A stretch of DNA of 64,000 nt from CATOSP01 sp965237775 (GTDB taxonomy: Bacteria > Chloroflexota > Dehalococcoidia > Lucifugimonadales > UBA3495). The stretch lies in contig OZ250155.1 of NCBI GenBank assembly GCA_965237775.1, positions 868,001-932,000 of the forward strand, read 5' to 3'. Numbering within the stretch: position 1 is the stretch's first letter; every line of letters starts with the position of its first letter. Positions 1 through 8,895 of this stretch are shown here, piece by piece. A program made the position numbers and the translations under genes. Below the pieces are notes generated by a model. That model had not been told where the DNA came from. It did not search any database and worked only from the letters and a program-made list of their open reading frames with translations.

Positions 1-716
1 CTCAGGGTTGCCGCCATCCACCCGCTGGCGGAGCCATCTTCGAAGACGCCCCGCACCCGAACCGTGTACTCGTGTTGCACTCCCACGGCAATGATGGCCG
101 TTGACCCGTTGACGAAGGCCCTGATGCCGTAGGAGGAGTCTGGGCCGGTGATGTCGTCCCAACCGGGGTTTGCGCCGCCGGTGCCGACCTCAAGCTCGTA
201 CCGCACGGCGCCATCGACGTCCGTCCAGTCGAGGAAGCCGATGTGCTCGGGCATCCTGCCGGCCTCGTTGGTGGGAGCGTTGCTATCATCCTCCGGCGGG
301 TCGTCATTCGCCGGGGGGTCGGCGGGGATGGTGTAGGTTACCTCGCTGCTCCAGGGCCCGGGGCTGTCTTCGTAGCGGGCCCTGACCCTGACCTTGTATT
401 CCTCGCCCCGCTGGACGTCCGATACCGCGTGGAACGTCTCGGTGGGGAAGGCATTCCCGCTGCTGTCGGACCACGTCTTGTATGTTTCTGATGTCCTGGC
501 CCACGATACCCGGTAGTCCTTGGGCCTGAGTTCCGGCTCTTCCCACTTGATGGTCAGGTGATGGCTGTCGTTGTGGGCCAGGCTCACGTCCGTCACCGAG
601 CGGCCGGACGACTGAGCCTGCGCGCCGGGCGCTGGTCCGAATGCTGCCAGTGCCGTCACGGCGGCCACCAGCAGCGATATTGCCGCTATCCCGATTAGTT
701 TTGTTTTCCCTCTCAT
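1..716 (-). CDS. Secreted fibronectin type III repeat protein (C-terminus beyond window)
   Basis: The reading frame opens at the ATG at 716 and runs open through base 1, so the C-terminus lies outside the window. A strong ribosome-binding site (AAGGAGGT) sits just before the ATG. Residues 1-33 form a typical signal peptide: basic start, hydrophobic core, then AQA before QSS. Residues about 38-118 look like one fibronectin III domain (HHLTIKWEEP early, YKVRVRARYED late). An acidic Pro-rich linker (about 120-137, with DDPPEDDS) follows, then a second Fn3-like domain (about 138-235, EYTVRVRGVFEDG). Fn3 domains in secreted bacterial proteins usually mediate binding or act as spacers in cell-surface or polymer-degrading proteins. 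The exact role is not visible because the rest of the protein is missing. Confidence 0.8.
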   Translation of the reverse strand, partial: MRGKTKLIGIAAISLLVAAVTALAAFGPAPGAQAQSSGRSVTDVSLAHNDSHHLTIKWEEPELRPKDYRVSWARTSETYKTWSDSSGNAFPTETFHAVSDVQRGEEYKVRVRARYEDSPGPWSSEVTYTIPADPPANDDPPEDDSNAPTNEAGRMPEHIGFLDWTDVDGAVRYELEVGTGGANPGWDDITGPDSSYGIRAFVNGSTAIIAVGVQHEYTVRVRGVFEDGSASGWMAATL

Positions 717-1124
717 CTTTACCTCCTTGTCTTTTTGGGGCGTTCTTGTTTGTCCTAGCGCCGGTCGCCGGGTGGGCGTCAGCGTAGCTGAAGTCTTCTT
801 TATTTTACCGGGTGGATTCACTCCCGCGTTTTGATCTTTGGGCGCCTTTTCTCCACCTGCCTTGCGAAGTCTCCCTTATTCAGGAAAGCCCCGTTCCAGA
901 CCAGGCGGCCGGCTCGTGTGGTGTACATGAGGATGAAGATGCCCAACCCCGGGGCTGCTTCGCCCCGTGTCAGGCTCCAGGGGCTTTTTCCGTCTTCGGG
1001 GGGTGGCCGGTTCTGCCGCATGACGGCCTTCCTCTGGCACTGCCCGGCCCGCGGCGGGGGGAGAGGCGCGGGCCGCCTGGGGTTGCCCGGGGCAGACGTC
1101 GCGGCGCGGAGTGAGGTCGGCGGC
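717..1124. other. Intergenic region, no gene supported
   Basis: Short open frames here on both strands have no recognisable domains and no good start sites. The first 90 bases on the minus strand form the leader of the Fn3 gene. A GC-rich hairpin (GGGGC tgcttc GCCCC) near 950-970 has no clear T tract. Confidence 0.5.
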
Positions 1125-1858
1125 TCATCCCTGGATCTGAGCCAGGTTTGCGGCTAGGTTGTAGGCGGACCAGCCGCCCTTGGTCCGGAAGGTCCGGGGC
1201 TTCGCAGTCTGGGTGTCCCGCATGATCCCGGATCCGTCCTCGTAGGGGTCGAAGGCGACTATCTTGTCATAGCGAACCCAGGACCGCTTCTTGCTGCCGG
1301 CGAAGTAGATATGCCTGGTCGTAAGGCCCAGCAGACCAGTGTCGGTGTGGACTGTCTCCTCCCACAGGGGTGGGCCTGCTCCGGAAGGTGCTGGGCCGGT
1401 AGTGGAGGCCACGGGCCACCCGGATGCTGACTCCGTGGGAGGCGCCGCGGCGTTCCCGGCGCACCACCGTCTCCAGGTAGTCCACGTCCTGGATTACCCA
1501 GAGGAGTTGCTCGGACTTCATGAGGTTGAAGGGTACGGGGCCGTTCACCCGCTGCCTTTGGGGGATGACGCCCCGGGTTACGTCCCGGATCACTGCGGCC
1601 TGTACGAGGCTGGTCTGGACGCCGTTCCGGTCCAGGTCCTGCTGGGTCAGGCCGAAGTGACCGGCGTATTTCTCCAGGGCGTTTTGTTCGTCGAGGGATA
1701 GCAGTCCGTCCTCCAGGGTTCCCTCGACGGCGGCCTCCCAGGCGCGGATGAGGATCCTTCTTCGCTGGTGGAAGTCCAGGCGGGCTTCCTGCAGGGCGTC
1801 TTCCAGGTCCCTGAGGTGGCCGTCCCCGTCCCGGACTGAGGTGGCGGCCAACCTGGCC
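1125..1858 (-). pseudogene. Decayed hypothetical gene, 5'-truncated at a transposase remnant and frameshifted
   Basis: Two overlapping minus-strand frames make one protein. The upstream frame (about 1858 down to 1385) encodes LEDALQEARLDFHQRRRI, an acidic helical region, then QRQRVNGPVPFNLMKSEQLL and GVSIRVARGLHYRPSTF. The downstream frame (1412 to 1125) continues EETVHTDTGLLGLTTRHIYF and ends with YNLAANLAQIQG. The frame changes near 1368-1385, beside a run of C residues. I recognise the text pattern as a conserved protein of unknown function seen in Chloroflexota-type genomes, from memory only. The 5' end has no start codon of its own, because homology runs into the transposase homology at about 1840-1860. 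This suggests the insertion removed the N-terminus. The C-terminal half may be a PH-like fold, but this is a guess. Confidence 0.6.
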
Positions 1859-1868
1859 TCGCATCCTG

Positions 1869-3077
1869 GTGAACGCCGGACTGAACAGTCCGCGGCGAAG
1901 GCGCCCATCCAAGCACCGGGTGCGTCGGCAGCGGATGCCCCGGGAGGGTATGCTGATCCAGTTGGACGGTAGCTATCACCGGTGGCTGGGTGATGACGGA
2001 CCTCAGTTCACGATACTGTTCGCGGTGGACGATGCCACCGGTACGGTGGTCGACGCCCTGTTCTGCGAGCATGAGGATACCAGCAGCTACTTCCGGCTGA
2101 TGCAGGGCCTGCTCCGGCGCCTCGGCGTTCCCCTCGCCCTGTACACCGACCGGCGCCCGGTCTTCAAGCACAAGTCGGAATATCACCCCGCCGGCACGCC
2201 CACCCAGTTCGGACGGGCAATGGAGGAACTGGGGGTTCAAGTGATATTCGCCCTGTCGCCCCAGGCCAAGGGCCGAGTCGAGCGGGCGGCCGGAACCTTC
2301 CAGGACCGGCTGATCACGGAACTGCGGCTCTCGGGAGCAACCACCTTTGAGCAGGCCAGGGCCGTGTTGAAGCAGTTCCTGCCCAGGTTCAACCGGCGTT
2401 TTGGAGTTCCGGCCCAGTGTCCCGAGCCCGCATTCCGGCCCCTGCAGGTGGACCTGCCCTTGGAACAACTCCTGTGCTTCAAGCACCGCAGGAGAGTAGC
2501 CAGGGACAACACCGTGAAGTACCAGAGGCACACCCTGCAGCTGCTTCCCGATCCAAAGCGCCGCAACTATGCTGGGGCGGTTGTGGTGGTGCTGGAAGGA
2601 CTGGACGGCCGGCTGTCAGTGCAGCATGAGAGACGCATCATTGCTGCCCAGGAGGTGCCGCCCAGTCCGGGAACTCTCCGCAAGGCCGAAGGGACTCTCC
2701 CAACCGCACCTATCCTGATTTCCGATCCCGGGCTCTCGTCAACAGCTTCGGCGAGCGCTCGCGAACTGCTGAACTCCCAGGCCGGTCCAGAAGATGACCA
2801 CAGTGCTGCAGTTGGCGATGCTACAATCACAGAGTTGCAGGTAACCACATCACCGAGGAAGCCGACAATCCTGCAGAGGGAGAGATGGAAGGCGGTGCAG
2901 CAGGCCAAGCTCCAGGGATTGTCCATTCGAAGGATGGCGAGGGAGTTGGGAATTCACAGAGACACGGTGAGAAGATACATTGATGCGGAAAGCCCGCCGA
3001 CGCGCCGATCGCATCCACAACCTCGCCATCTGATACCATCGCAGACCAACCGAGTGACATTTCTGCCGAACACTTAG
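1869..3077 (+). CDS. ISNCY-type DDE transposase, N-terminally truncated
   Basis: The protein holds an integrase-core (rve) catalytic domain. The DDE residues are visible as LDGS (about residue 33), YTDRRPVF (about 98) and GRVERAAGTFQD (about 142). The spacing and the words QFGRAMEELG and SPQAKGRVERA match ISNCY-family transposases. Family members begin with an HTH region of roughly 120 residues. Here similarity only starts at the motif RILVNAGLNSPRRRR just before the ATG, so the N-terminus is missing. A second, C-terminal helix-turn-helix (LSIRRMARELGIHRDTVRRY, about residues 355-375) follows the catalytic domain. No clear terminal inverted repeats were found. The element seems to be a remnant that cut the gene on its left. 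Confidence 0.75.
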   Translation: MNAGLNSPRRRRPSKHRVRRQRMPREGMLIQLDGSYHRWLGDDGPQFTILFAVDDATGTVVDALFCEHEDTSSYFRLMQGLLRRLGVPLALYTDRRPVFKHKSEYHPAGTPTQFGRAMEELGVQVIFALSPQAKGRVERAAGTFQDRLITELRLSGATTFEQARAVLKQFLPRFNRRFGVPAQCPEPAFRPLQVDLPLEQLLCFKHRRRVARDNTVKYQRHTLQLLPDPKRRNYAGAVVVVLEGLDGRLSVQHERRIIAAQEVPPSPGTLRKAEGTLPTAPILISDPGLSSTASASARELLNSQAGPEDDHSAAVGDATITELQVTTSPRKPTILQRERWKAVQQAKLQGLSIRRMARELGIHRDTVRRYIDAESPPTRRSHPQPRHLIPSQTNRVTFLPNT

Positions 3078-3218
3078 ACGGACATTTATCCTGAACAGAG
3101 ACAGCCGAATGTCAGTCGGTTAATCCGCCTGCGTGGTCCAATTTACCTCCGCCGATTACACTTACCCTTGTTGTGAGATGGTTAAGCTGTTCCCCAAATA
3201 TGGTTTGCAGGTGACGTG

Positions 3219-4301
3219 ATGCTTAATTTTCAGTTGCAGTCCTTGGGCTCCACCGTGCGGAGGTTGCGTCTCCAGAGGGGTTTCGAGCTTGACGACTTGG
3301 CCGGGATGCTCGGTGTTCCGGTGTCGGATCTGGAACGGTTGGAGAGAGGTGAGCTAGACCCTCCGTATTCCTTGTTCGTGCCAATCTGCGGCGCTTTGCG
3401 TGTCGATATTCCTTACTTGTTCGGCGGGACTCGCTATTTGCCTTTCGACTCTGAGCCAGTGGACCGCGGCATCAATTTGTTGTTCAAGCATGGGGGCTTT
3501 GACGCTCGTTACTTTTTGAACGGTGCAACCCAAGAGGATTTGGCGCTGGTTCTTGGGAACCTCCGGGAGGGTCTTGCTTCTAACCAAGGCCCAACCCGTG
3601 CGGTAGTGGATTGTTTCTTCCTTGCTGTTCAAGTGTGGCCGGATGCAAACCCTTCGGATCTCTGGCTTTTCTTGTTGGACCGCGCCTATTGTGACCCTGC
3701 CAATCATCCCCCGGGACGAGCTCCGGGCGATATATCGCAGAGTTGGAAAAGGACTGGGGGGTATGCGTTGGAAGCGATCTTGCGAAACCACTATGGCCCA
3801 TTTCTTGCTGAGAGAGGCGTTTCAGTGCGGAAACGAACGCGTAGCGAAACAGCAACATTGTTGCAGGGGGCTATCGATGATCCGCGCCTTATCCCCGATA
3901 AGGCTGACGTGGTCGTTACGCGTGTTCGAGCAGGTGGTTCGGAGGAAGAGTTGATGGGAGTGGTTCACGTGAAGACCAGCATAGCGGAGCGCCGCACAGA
4001 TGACATTCCGCTAAGTGACCGTCTTCTCGAAAACGGGTATCTCGCAGCATTTTGGACCTTTGATTGCAAAAGCTTTCCGAGCGAGTGGCCGGTCAACTTG
4101 GGCGAGTATGGCCATGTTACGGAAGGCAATGTGAACGATAAGCGCGGGGATGTCGAGCAACATGGATACTTTTCAGCCTGTTTCTCCTACAACCGGAACA
4201 CTGTGGAAACGATCTCTCCGGACGCTGTTTCTCGGATCCATATCTGTGATTTCAGTGATCCGAATGATGCTTTTTCTCAGTTCTTGTTGGCTCATGCCTG
4301 A
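3219..4301 (+). CDS. BsaWI-like type II restriction endonuclease with N-terminal HTH domain
   Basis: Residues about 8-66 form an XRE/Cro-type helix-turn-helix (LGSTVRRLRLQRGFELDDLA, then VSDLERLERGEL). The rest resembles the BsaWI family of type II restriction enzymes, which cut WCCGGW-type sites. The likely PD-(D/E)XK core is KADVVVTRV followed by GVVHVKTSIAERRTDD at about 226-260. The length, 360 residues, exceeds a bare BsaWI enzyme (roughly 270-280), and the extra part is the HTH. Fusion of a controller-like HTH to the nuclease suggests self-regulation or site recognition by the HTH. I chose the ATG at 3219 over the GTG at 3216 because AGGTGA lies at better spacing. The end overlaps the convergent methyltransferase by 10 bases, the usual sign of a restriction-modification pair. 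Family assignment is from memory of motifs. Confidence 0.7.
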   Translation: MLNFQLQSLGSTVRRLRLQRGFELDDLAGMLGVPVSDLERLERGELDPPYSLFVPICGALRVDIPYLFGGTRYLPFDSEPVDRGINLLFKHGGFDARYFLNGATQEDLALVLGNLREGLASNQGPTRAVVDCFFLAVQVWPDANPSDLWLFLLDRAYCDPANHPPGRAPGDISQSWKRTGGYALEAILRNHYGPFLAERGVSVRKRTRSETATLLQGAIDDPRLIPDKADVVVTRVRAGGSEEELMGVVHVKTSIAERRTDDIPLSDRLLENGYLAAFWTFDCKSFPSEWPVNLGEYGHVTEGNVNDKRGDVEQHGYFSACFSYNRNTVETISPDAVSRIHICDFSDPNDAFSQFLLAHA

Positions 4302-5185
4302 GTCTCAGGCAGTTCTGCCTGCCGGGCTGCGGTGGCTATTCTTTTCCTCGATTCTTCAGCTTGAGTCCCGTCTATTTCAAACCCGATGTAAGTGCATCCC
4401 AGTTCCACAGCAGCGATTCCTGTAGACCCCGAACCTGAGAACGGGTCGAGTACTACGACTTCCGATCCCTTGATGCCGTATGCTTCAATGCATAGGCGAG
4501 GCAACTCTGTTGGGAACCTGGATCTGTGCTGGAGTCCCTCTATGTGCTCGTTGGAGAAATTCCAAATACTTGGTACTGGAGGTTTCTGCCTGAACTGGTG
4601 TTGTTCGTCCTTGGCCAATAGGTAGATGGGTTCGTGTTTCCGGTGCGGCCTCCTGCACACTCCCTCGGGCATTGGGTTTTTCTTTGCCCAGATTACTTCC
4701 CCCCGGTACAAGTATTTCGATTCAGTCAGGGCGATGACAAGCCGGGCTGGTAACATAAGAAGGTTCCCGTACTGAAGCCAGGTAGTGCCCTTCTCTATGA
4801 ATGCCTTCCGGTTGAATCTTGGCTTGGTGTAAGCTGCGTTTTCCGGACTGAACCCGTTTTGGTCGGCTCCCAGCGTGCTGTACTTATAGTCGCTCTCGGT
4901 CCAGTTAACCGGGGTGTTGTAGGAGTCGCCCATGTTCAGCCACACGATTCCCTGCTTTTTCAGCTTTGGATGAATGGCAAGGAAGACCTTTTCCAGAAAA
5001 GCTAGGTAATCTCTGGGATCTTGCTCCGTTCCTAGGCCCGCCGATTTCCTCTGCCCCCAGTACGGTGGGCTAGTTACCACAATGTCGATACTTTCGTCCG
5101 GCAGATTCGGGATCAGGCTGGTGCAGTTTCCTTCGTAGACCTCGGAGTGGTCTATCGGAATGAGAGTGTCGATGGGTTCCGGCAT
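4292..5185 (-). CDS. DNA methyltransferase, beta class, probable N4-cytosine type
   Basis: This 297-residue enzyme should transfer a methyl group from S-adenosylmethionine to DNA. Motif IV is TSPPYWGQR near residue 38 and the SAM-binding motif DPFSGSGSTGIAA lies near residue 240. The order (catalytic motif first, FxGxG-like motif last) defines the beta class. SPPY is typical of N4-cytosine methyltransferases, though some N6-adenine enzymes share it. A longer frame starts at 5221, but GAGGT lies five bases before the ATG at 5185, so I prefer that start. It is convergent with the BsaWI-like nuclease and overlaps it by 10 bases, so it very probably protects the host from that enzyme. Confidence 0.88.
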   Translation of the reverse strand: MPEPIDTLIPIDHSEVYEGNCTSLIPNLPDESIDIVVTSPPYWGQRKSAGLGTEQDPRDYLAFLEKVFLAIHPKLKKQGIVWLNMGDSYNTPVNWTESDYKYSTLGADQNGFSPENAAYTKPRFNRKAFIEKGTTWLQYGNLLMLPARLVIALTESKYLYRGEVIWAKKNPMPEGVCRRPHRKHEPIYLLAKDEQHQFRQKPPVPSIWNFSNEHIEGLQHRSRFPTELPRLCIEAYGIKGSEVVVLDPFSGSGSTGIAAVELGCTYIGFEIDGTQAEESRKRIATAARQAELPETQA

Positions 5186-5307
5186 CGTTACCTCTATTTC
5201 CCATGGTCTTCGACGTTTCACGTGATTATACCGACCTCCATAAGTTTGGGGCCAGTGGAGCCTGTCAGTCCAAGTTCGTCAACTCCACCTGTCCTTACCC
5301 CTCCGCT

Positions 5308-5366
5308 GGGACTGCCCCACGTGCGCCGAGCGACACCGTGTCGACCGGCGCACGTGGGGCAGTCCC
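5308..5366. repeat. 59-bp near-perfect palindrome
   Basis: Bases 5308-5328 and 5346-5366 are perfect reverse complements (21 bp). The loop holds a second inverted repeat, CGACAC-C-GTGTCG, separated from the outer stem only by AG/AC. The whole 59 bases can fold into one long hairpin. It lies between the stop of the CxxC-finger gene (5386) and the methyltransferase start (5185), both on the minus strand. It has no T tract, so it is not a standard terminator. Confidence 0.9.
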
Positions 5367-5385
5367 TGGGATCTCGGGGTTGGCG

Positions 5386-5953
5386 CTAGTCCCCTGCCTG
5401 TGCCGCTCTTTCTTTAGCGCGCTGGCGAGATTTTCGGTGGTTCTCGGTGCAGACGGAGCACCGGGTCCTGTTTGGGAGCGGGATGCCGTGGCAACCTACG
5501 CAGAGCCCTAACTCCTTGGCCAAGGTGGTCCACTGCCGAGAGTACCGCCGGTTGTTCTCCCGTCGCTCTGGGCGTTTGTTCCTTTCCCTCTCATACGCGA
5601 TCGGGGCTTCCCGCTTTTCTTCCTCGGTCGGGGGGCGTTATATTCTTCTTGGCATTGGGGTTGGCAAGTGCGTTTCTCGTCGGTTTCTTTGTAGGCTTCG
5701 GATCTGGAGTCTTTTTGGGCCTGCGAGCCTTGACCTTGTGCTTGCGACGGTTGGAAGTTTCCGGGATGGTCAGCGTTACCGTGAAAGAATGTGTTTTAGA
5801 GGGGCCGATGTCCACGTACTCCGCGTACACCTCCACTCCCGGGACCTCGGCATATTCCCTGAGGCAGGATAGCTGGCTGTCCCAGGAGAGTCCGTCTTCC
5901 GGGTCGTCAGTCAGAGCCCTGGCGTACAGGGCAGTTCTTCTGGGCCTGTCCAT
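5386..5953 (-). pseudogene. Serine-recombinase-like N-terminus fused to basic CxxC-finger tail (paralog A), one-base frameshift
   Basis: The ATG at 5953 has AAGGAG upstream. Residues 1-50 resemble the start of a serine recombinase (ALYARALTDD, then LREYAEVPGVEVYAEYVD). The catalytic Ser of the usual YARVST motif is replaced (YARALT). A long Lys/Pro-rich linker follows (KARRPKKTPDPKPTKKP). The frame as given stops at 5591, but deleting one base in the run of six G at 5630-5635 joins it to a conserved tail: RNKRPERRENNRRYSRQ, CVGCHGIPL, RCSVCTENHRKSRQRAKERA, ending at 5386. This tail also ends the proteins at 16075 and 18127. The intact protein would have 188 residues. The indel could be a sequencing error, phase variation or decay. 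The function is unknown. The paired CxxC motifs suggest zinc binding and the basic linker suggests nucleic-acid binding. Confidence 0.6.
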
Positions 5954-6144
5954 CAGGGATTTTCTCCTTCACGTAGACGCTCGGGGCATATTCTCGGGAC
6001 TGCGGCAGGGTGTTACCCCTGTGTTGGCGGCTGTGCAGAATTGGGTTGTGACGCCGGTTGCATTGGGATGGTGGGACGATGTTGCCCACAGGCCCGGAGG
6101 TTGCGCAGATACCCGGGATGCCGCCAGTATGCTTCAGGTCCATT

Positions 6145-6327
6145 TTACGCAAGATCAGCGCCGGCCGGGGCGGGGCACGTGGGCAGGAACGGGCCCAGGC
6201 CCTCCACGCCCAGAGTCTGCTGCAACCTTCGCCGGGCATACGGCGAGGGGTTGCTCTTGCCGTTCATCAATTGGGAAAGGTATCCCGAGGACAGCCCGCT
6301 CCGGCGCGCCGGGTTTTTCCGGGACAT
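6145..6327 (-). CDS. Small HTH protein, possibly degraded
   Basis: From the ATG at 6327 the frame gives a 60-residue protein. Its centre, GLSSGYLSQLMNGKSNPSPY then ARRRLQQTLGV, is a typical XRE-type helix 2-3 and helix 4 pattern. The first helix is poor, and no ribosome-binding site is seen. An in-frame extension to 6420 exists but looks non-coding. A 19-bp sequence starting 12 bases upstream (6339-6357) is repeated at 8905-8923. The gene may be a fragment of a larger regulator. It lies just left of the IS630 element. Confidence 0.4.
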   Translation of the reverse strand: MSRKNPARRSGLSSGYLSQLMNGKSNPSPYARRRLQQTLGVEGLGPFLPTCPAPAGADLA

Positions 6328-6338
6328 GCGTAGTGGTG

Positions 6339-6357
6339 CGAAATCTTTGTAATGATG
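6339..6357. repeat. 19-bp direct repeat, left copy
   Basis: The sequence CGAAATCTTTGTAATGATG here is identical to 8905-8923, and the flanks are also partly alike. The copies bracket the IS630 and IS5 elements. On the minus strand this copy lies immediately upstream of a small HTH gene. Confidence 0.8.
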
Positions 6358-6446
6358 GGTGATTTGGTTGGCGGCATTACGTGGACTAGCATCAGACTGA
6401 GAACCCGGCTGGAAAAGCAATCCATCATTTCAAAGTAGTTGAACTA

Positions 6447-7618
6447 CTAAACTAAAGCCAAGGTGGGATGTGCAATTAGGGTGAGCCCGGAATCGGGCTG
6501 CGAGTGTCGCGGGAGACTTTCGGCCCATGATTGCAGGACGGTGTGGCAGCGCCGCTTCACCTCATCCTTCCGCTTGGCTAGCCCATCGAGGAAGTGATTG
6601 ACCCTCTCCTGCACCTTGACCTTGCTGCCCAAGCACAGGTTTCCCGTCGCCTCCTCTCTGGCCCAGCCCCAGATGGCCTCATCGGCGTTGAAGTCCGGGC
6701 TGTAGCCCGGCAGATTCACCAGCCTCAACGCCAGCCCCGGCGTCCGCAGATACTCCCTCACCGCCTCACCACGGTGTGCCGGCGCGTTGTCCCAGATCAC
6801 GTTGAGCGGCCCAGAGTGCCTCTCCCTCAGTTGTGCCAGGAAGACGGCTGAGGTTCCGGAGTTGCTGTTCCCCTCCAGTTCCATCCATTCCACCTCGCCG
6901 GTCTCCAGGCAAACCGCCGAGTAGTAGCTGGCCTTCTCCCCATAGCGCGGGCTGCTGGAGTCCACCAAGGCCGGCTCTCCCCTGAGCACCCATTTGCCCC
7001 GCAGTTCGGCGTCCGCCCGGAAGTGGGCCTCGTTGGCGAAGAATATCTTGGCCCCGGACCGTATTGCCTCCTCCGACAGGGCGGCGTACTGCGCTACGAA
7101 AGCCTCCCGCTTGGCCTCATCCGCCTTGAGCAGATGCTTCTTGGGGCGCTTGAAGGCAAATCCCAAGCGGTGCAGATAGTTCAGGCAACTGCTGCGGCTC
7201 AAACTGACGTCAAACCGCTCCGAAACGAACTGCCGCACCACCTTCCAATACCAGTTGGACAGTTCGATGCCCGCCTGCTCCGGTAACTCCTCCACCGCTG
7301 CCTTCAACTCCGCCTGTTGCGTCTCACCAAGGGCGGGGGGGGGGAACCACCGGTCTGCTCGAATATCAAGGCTGCAGGCCCTCCCTCGCCGAAGGCGGCG
7401 GCCAACCGTCCTATGGTGTGTGGGTCCCGTTCCAGCGCCTCCGCCGTCCCTGATGCTGTCCAGCCCTGTGCCAGCAGCAAGATGGCGTACCACCGCTCCC
7501 GTTCCCTGGGCGTTGGCGCCAGAATCATCCGGCGGCGCAAGGCCTTGGCATCCATCTGCCATTGTTCCAGAAACCGCTCCATCTCCCTCACCCCATCACC
7601 AACCCCTCGCATCTTCAA
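6447..7618 (-). pseudogene. IS630 transposase, frameshifted and catalytically altered
   Basis: The first frame (7618-7304) encodes the HTH part (WYAILLLAQGWTASGTAEAL). The second (down to 6447) encodes the DDE domain: WNAP-like VIWDNAPAHRGEAVREYL and LVNLPGYSPDFNADEAIWGW. The two frames meet at a run of ten G (7335-7344), where the protein reads EQTGGSPPPALGETQQAEL. Some IS630 relatives use frameshifting, but a G10 run also slips easily. The first catalytic aspartate, usually in FFVDEAHF, is Asn here (FFANEAHF), so the protein is probably inactive. The TAG stop uses the flanking base plus the terminal TA. The element may still be mobilised in trans. Confidence 0.85.
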
Positions 7619-7689
7619 AGACCAGCTAACTCGGTTCTCCCCACAAATTTACCCCATGACTCTGCGCATTTCACCTTAGCTTCGGTTTA
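6448..7689 (-). mobile_element. IS630-family insertion sequence
   Basis: The element is flanked by TA at 6448-6449 and 7688-7689. The terminal inverted repeats read TAAACTAAAGCCAAGGTG at the left and, on the reverse strand at the right, TAAACCGAAGCTAAGGTG. It carries one transposase gene on the minus strand. The same ends border the 150-bp MITE at 9869-10018, left matching left (GGGATGT) and right matching right (GAAATGCGCAGA). Confidence 0.9.
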
Positions 7690-7690
7690 G

Positions 7691-8895
7691 GAACCCTCTG
7701 AACAAGTCTGGGGCGATGTGGCATAGTACTGGTGGATAAGCCGATGCCTGTTGGGGGTAGATTGTGATGGACCAGCCGACATTTGCCGAACTGTAATTCC
7801 AGGGCAAGAAGCGCAAGACCCGGCGGGAGCTGTTCCTGGAACGGATGGACGGCCTGATCCCCTGGCAGCGTCTGGAGGAGCGAATCAGGCCCGTGTACCC
7901 CAAGGCTGGCAAGGGCCGCCGAGCCTATCCACTGGCCGTGATGCTGAGAATTCACTGTGTGCAACTCTTCTACAATCTCAGCGACCCCGGAATGGAGGAT
8001 CTGCTCTACGAGGCCGAGTCGGTCAGGCGGTTCGTGGGTCTGAATCTGTCGGAAGCGCTGCCCGACGAGACCACCGTTCTCAATTTCCGCCATCTTCTGG
8101 AAAGGCACAGCCTGGGAGAGGGCCTGTTGCAGGAGATCAACGCCCACCTGGAGTCGTAGGGGCTGCGGCTCAGGGAGGGAACTATCGTGGACGCCAGCAT
8201 CATCGAGGCCCCGTCGTCCACCAAGAACCGTGCCGGGGAACGGGATCCGGCGATGCATCAGACGAAGAAGGGGAACCAGTGGCATTTCGGAATGAAAGTT
8301 CACATCGGGGTGGACGCGGACACGGGTCTGGTGCACAGCATGAGCGCCACAGCGGCCAACGTCCATGACGTCACCGAGGCCCGAAATCTGTTGCACCGCG
8401 GGGAGACGATGGTGTGGTGCGACGCCGGGTATCAGGGAGTGCATAAGCGGGAGGAGAACCGGGAGTTGAAGGTGGACTGGCAGGTGGCAATGAGACCCGG
8501 GAAACGCCGGAAACTGGAACCTGGGAGCGATGAGGCGGTGGCGGAGAAGGAGAAGGCGTCGGTGAGGGCCAAGGTGGAGCATCCTTTTCTGAAGGTTAAG
8601 CGGATATTCGACTATGGGAAAGTGCGCTACCGTGGATTGGCGAAGAACACGCAGCGGCTGGCATTGTTGCTGGGGCTGGGCAACCTGATGACAGGGGAGG
8701 GTCAACTGGCGTGCTGATGCGGAGGCCAGCAGGCCCAAACCCTTCGGTAGGGCGCGTCCGGAATCGCTACAGCCCTGCCGGGGGCGAAATCACAGGGCAA
8801 AACCAACAGTAGTCCGGGCAATAGATGCCTCACATACCAGAAGACCGCCCCAACAACCAAAAGACCGGCAGAGCCGCCCCTTGTTCAGAGTATCC
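7691..8895 (+). mobile_element. IS5-family insertion sequence abutting the IS630
   Basis: The ends are GAACCCTCTGAACAAG (left) and, reverse strand, GGATACTCTGAACAAG (right), with 13 of 16 identical. The flanking tetranucleotides are TTAG (7687-7690) and CTAG (8896-8899), fitting the YTAR target of IS5 elements but not identical. The left TTAG overlaps the terminal TA of the IS630, so this element landed on the IS630 edge. Confidence 0.85.
7767..8717 (+). pseudogene. IS5-family transposase with two nonsense codons
   Basis: Read through, the frame gives a 316-residue IS5-group transposase: LIPWQRLEERIRPVYPKAGK, RIHCVQLFYNLSDPGMEDLL, IVDASIIEAPSSTKN (first catalytic D), GMKVHIGVDADTGLVHS, DAGYQGVHKREE (second D), and VRAKVEHPFLKVKRIFDYGK (E region). 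Two in-frame stops break it: TAA at 7794-7796 (codon 10) and TAG at 8157-8159. A GTG restart at 8187 would give only the catalytic half. The copy is probably dead. Confidence 0.88.

Noticed and set aside
7767..8717. Recoding of stop codons in the IS5 transposase
   Set aside because: The stops are TAA and TAG, not TGA, and stand at non-Cys positions of the family, so nonsense mutation is simpler.
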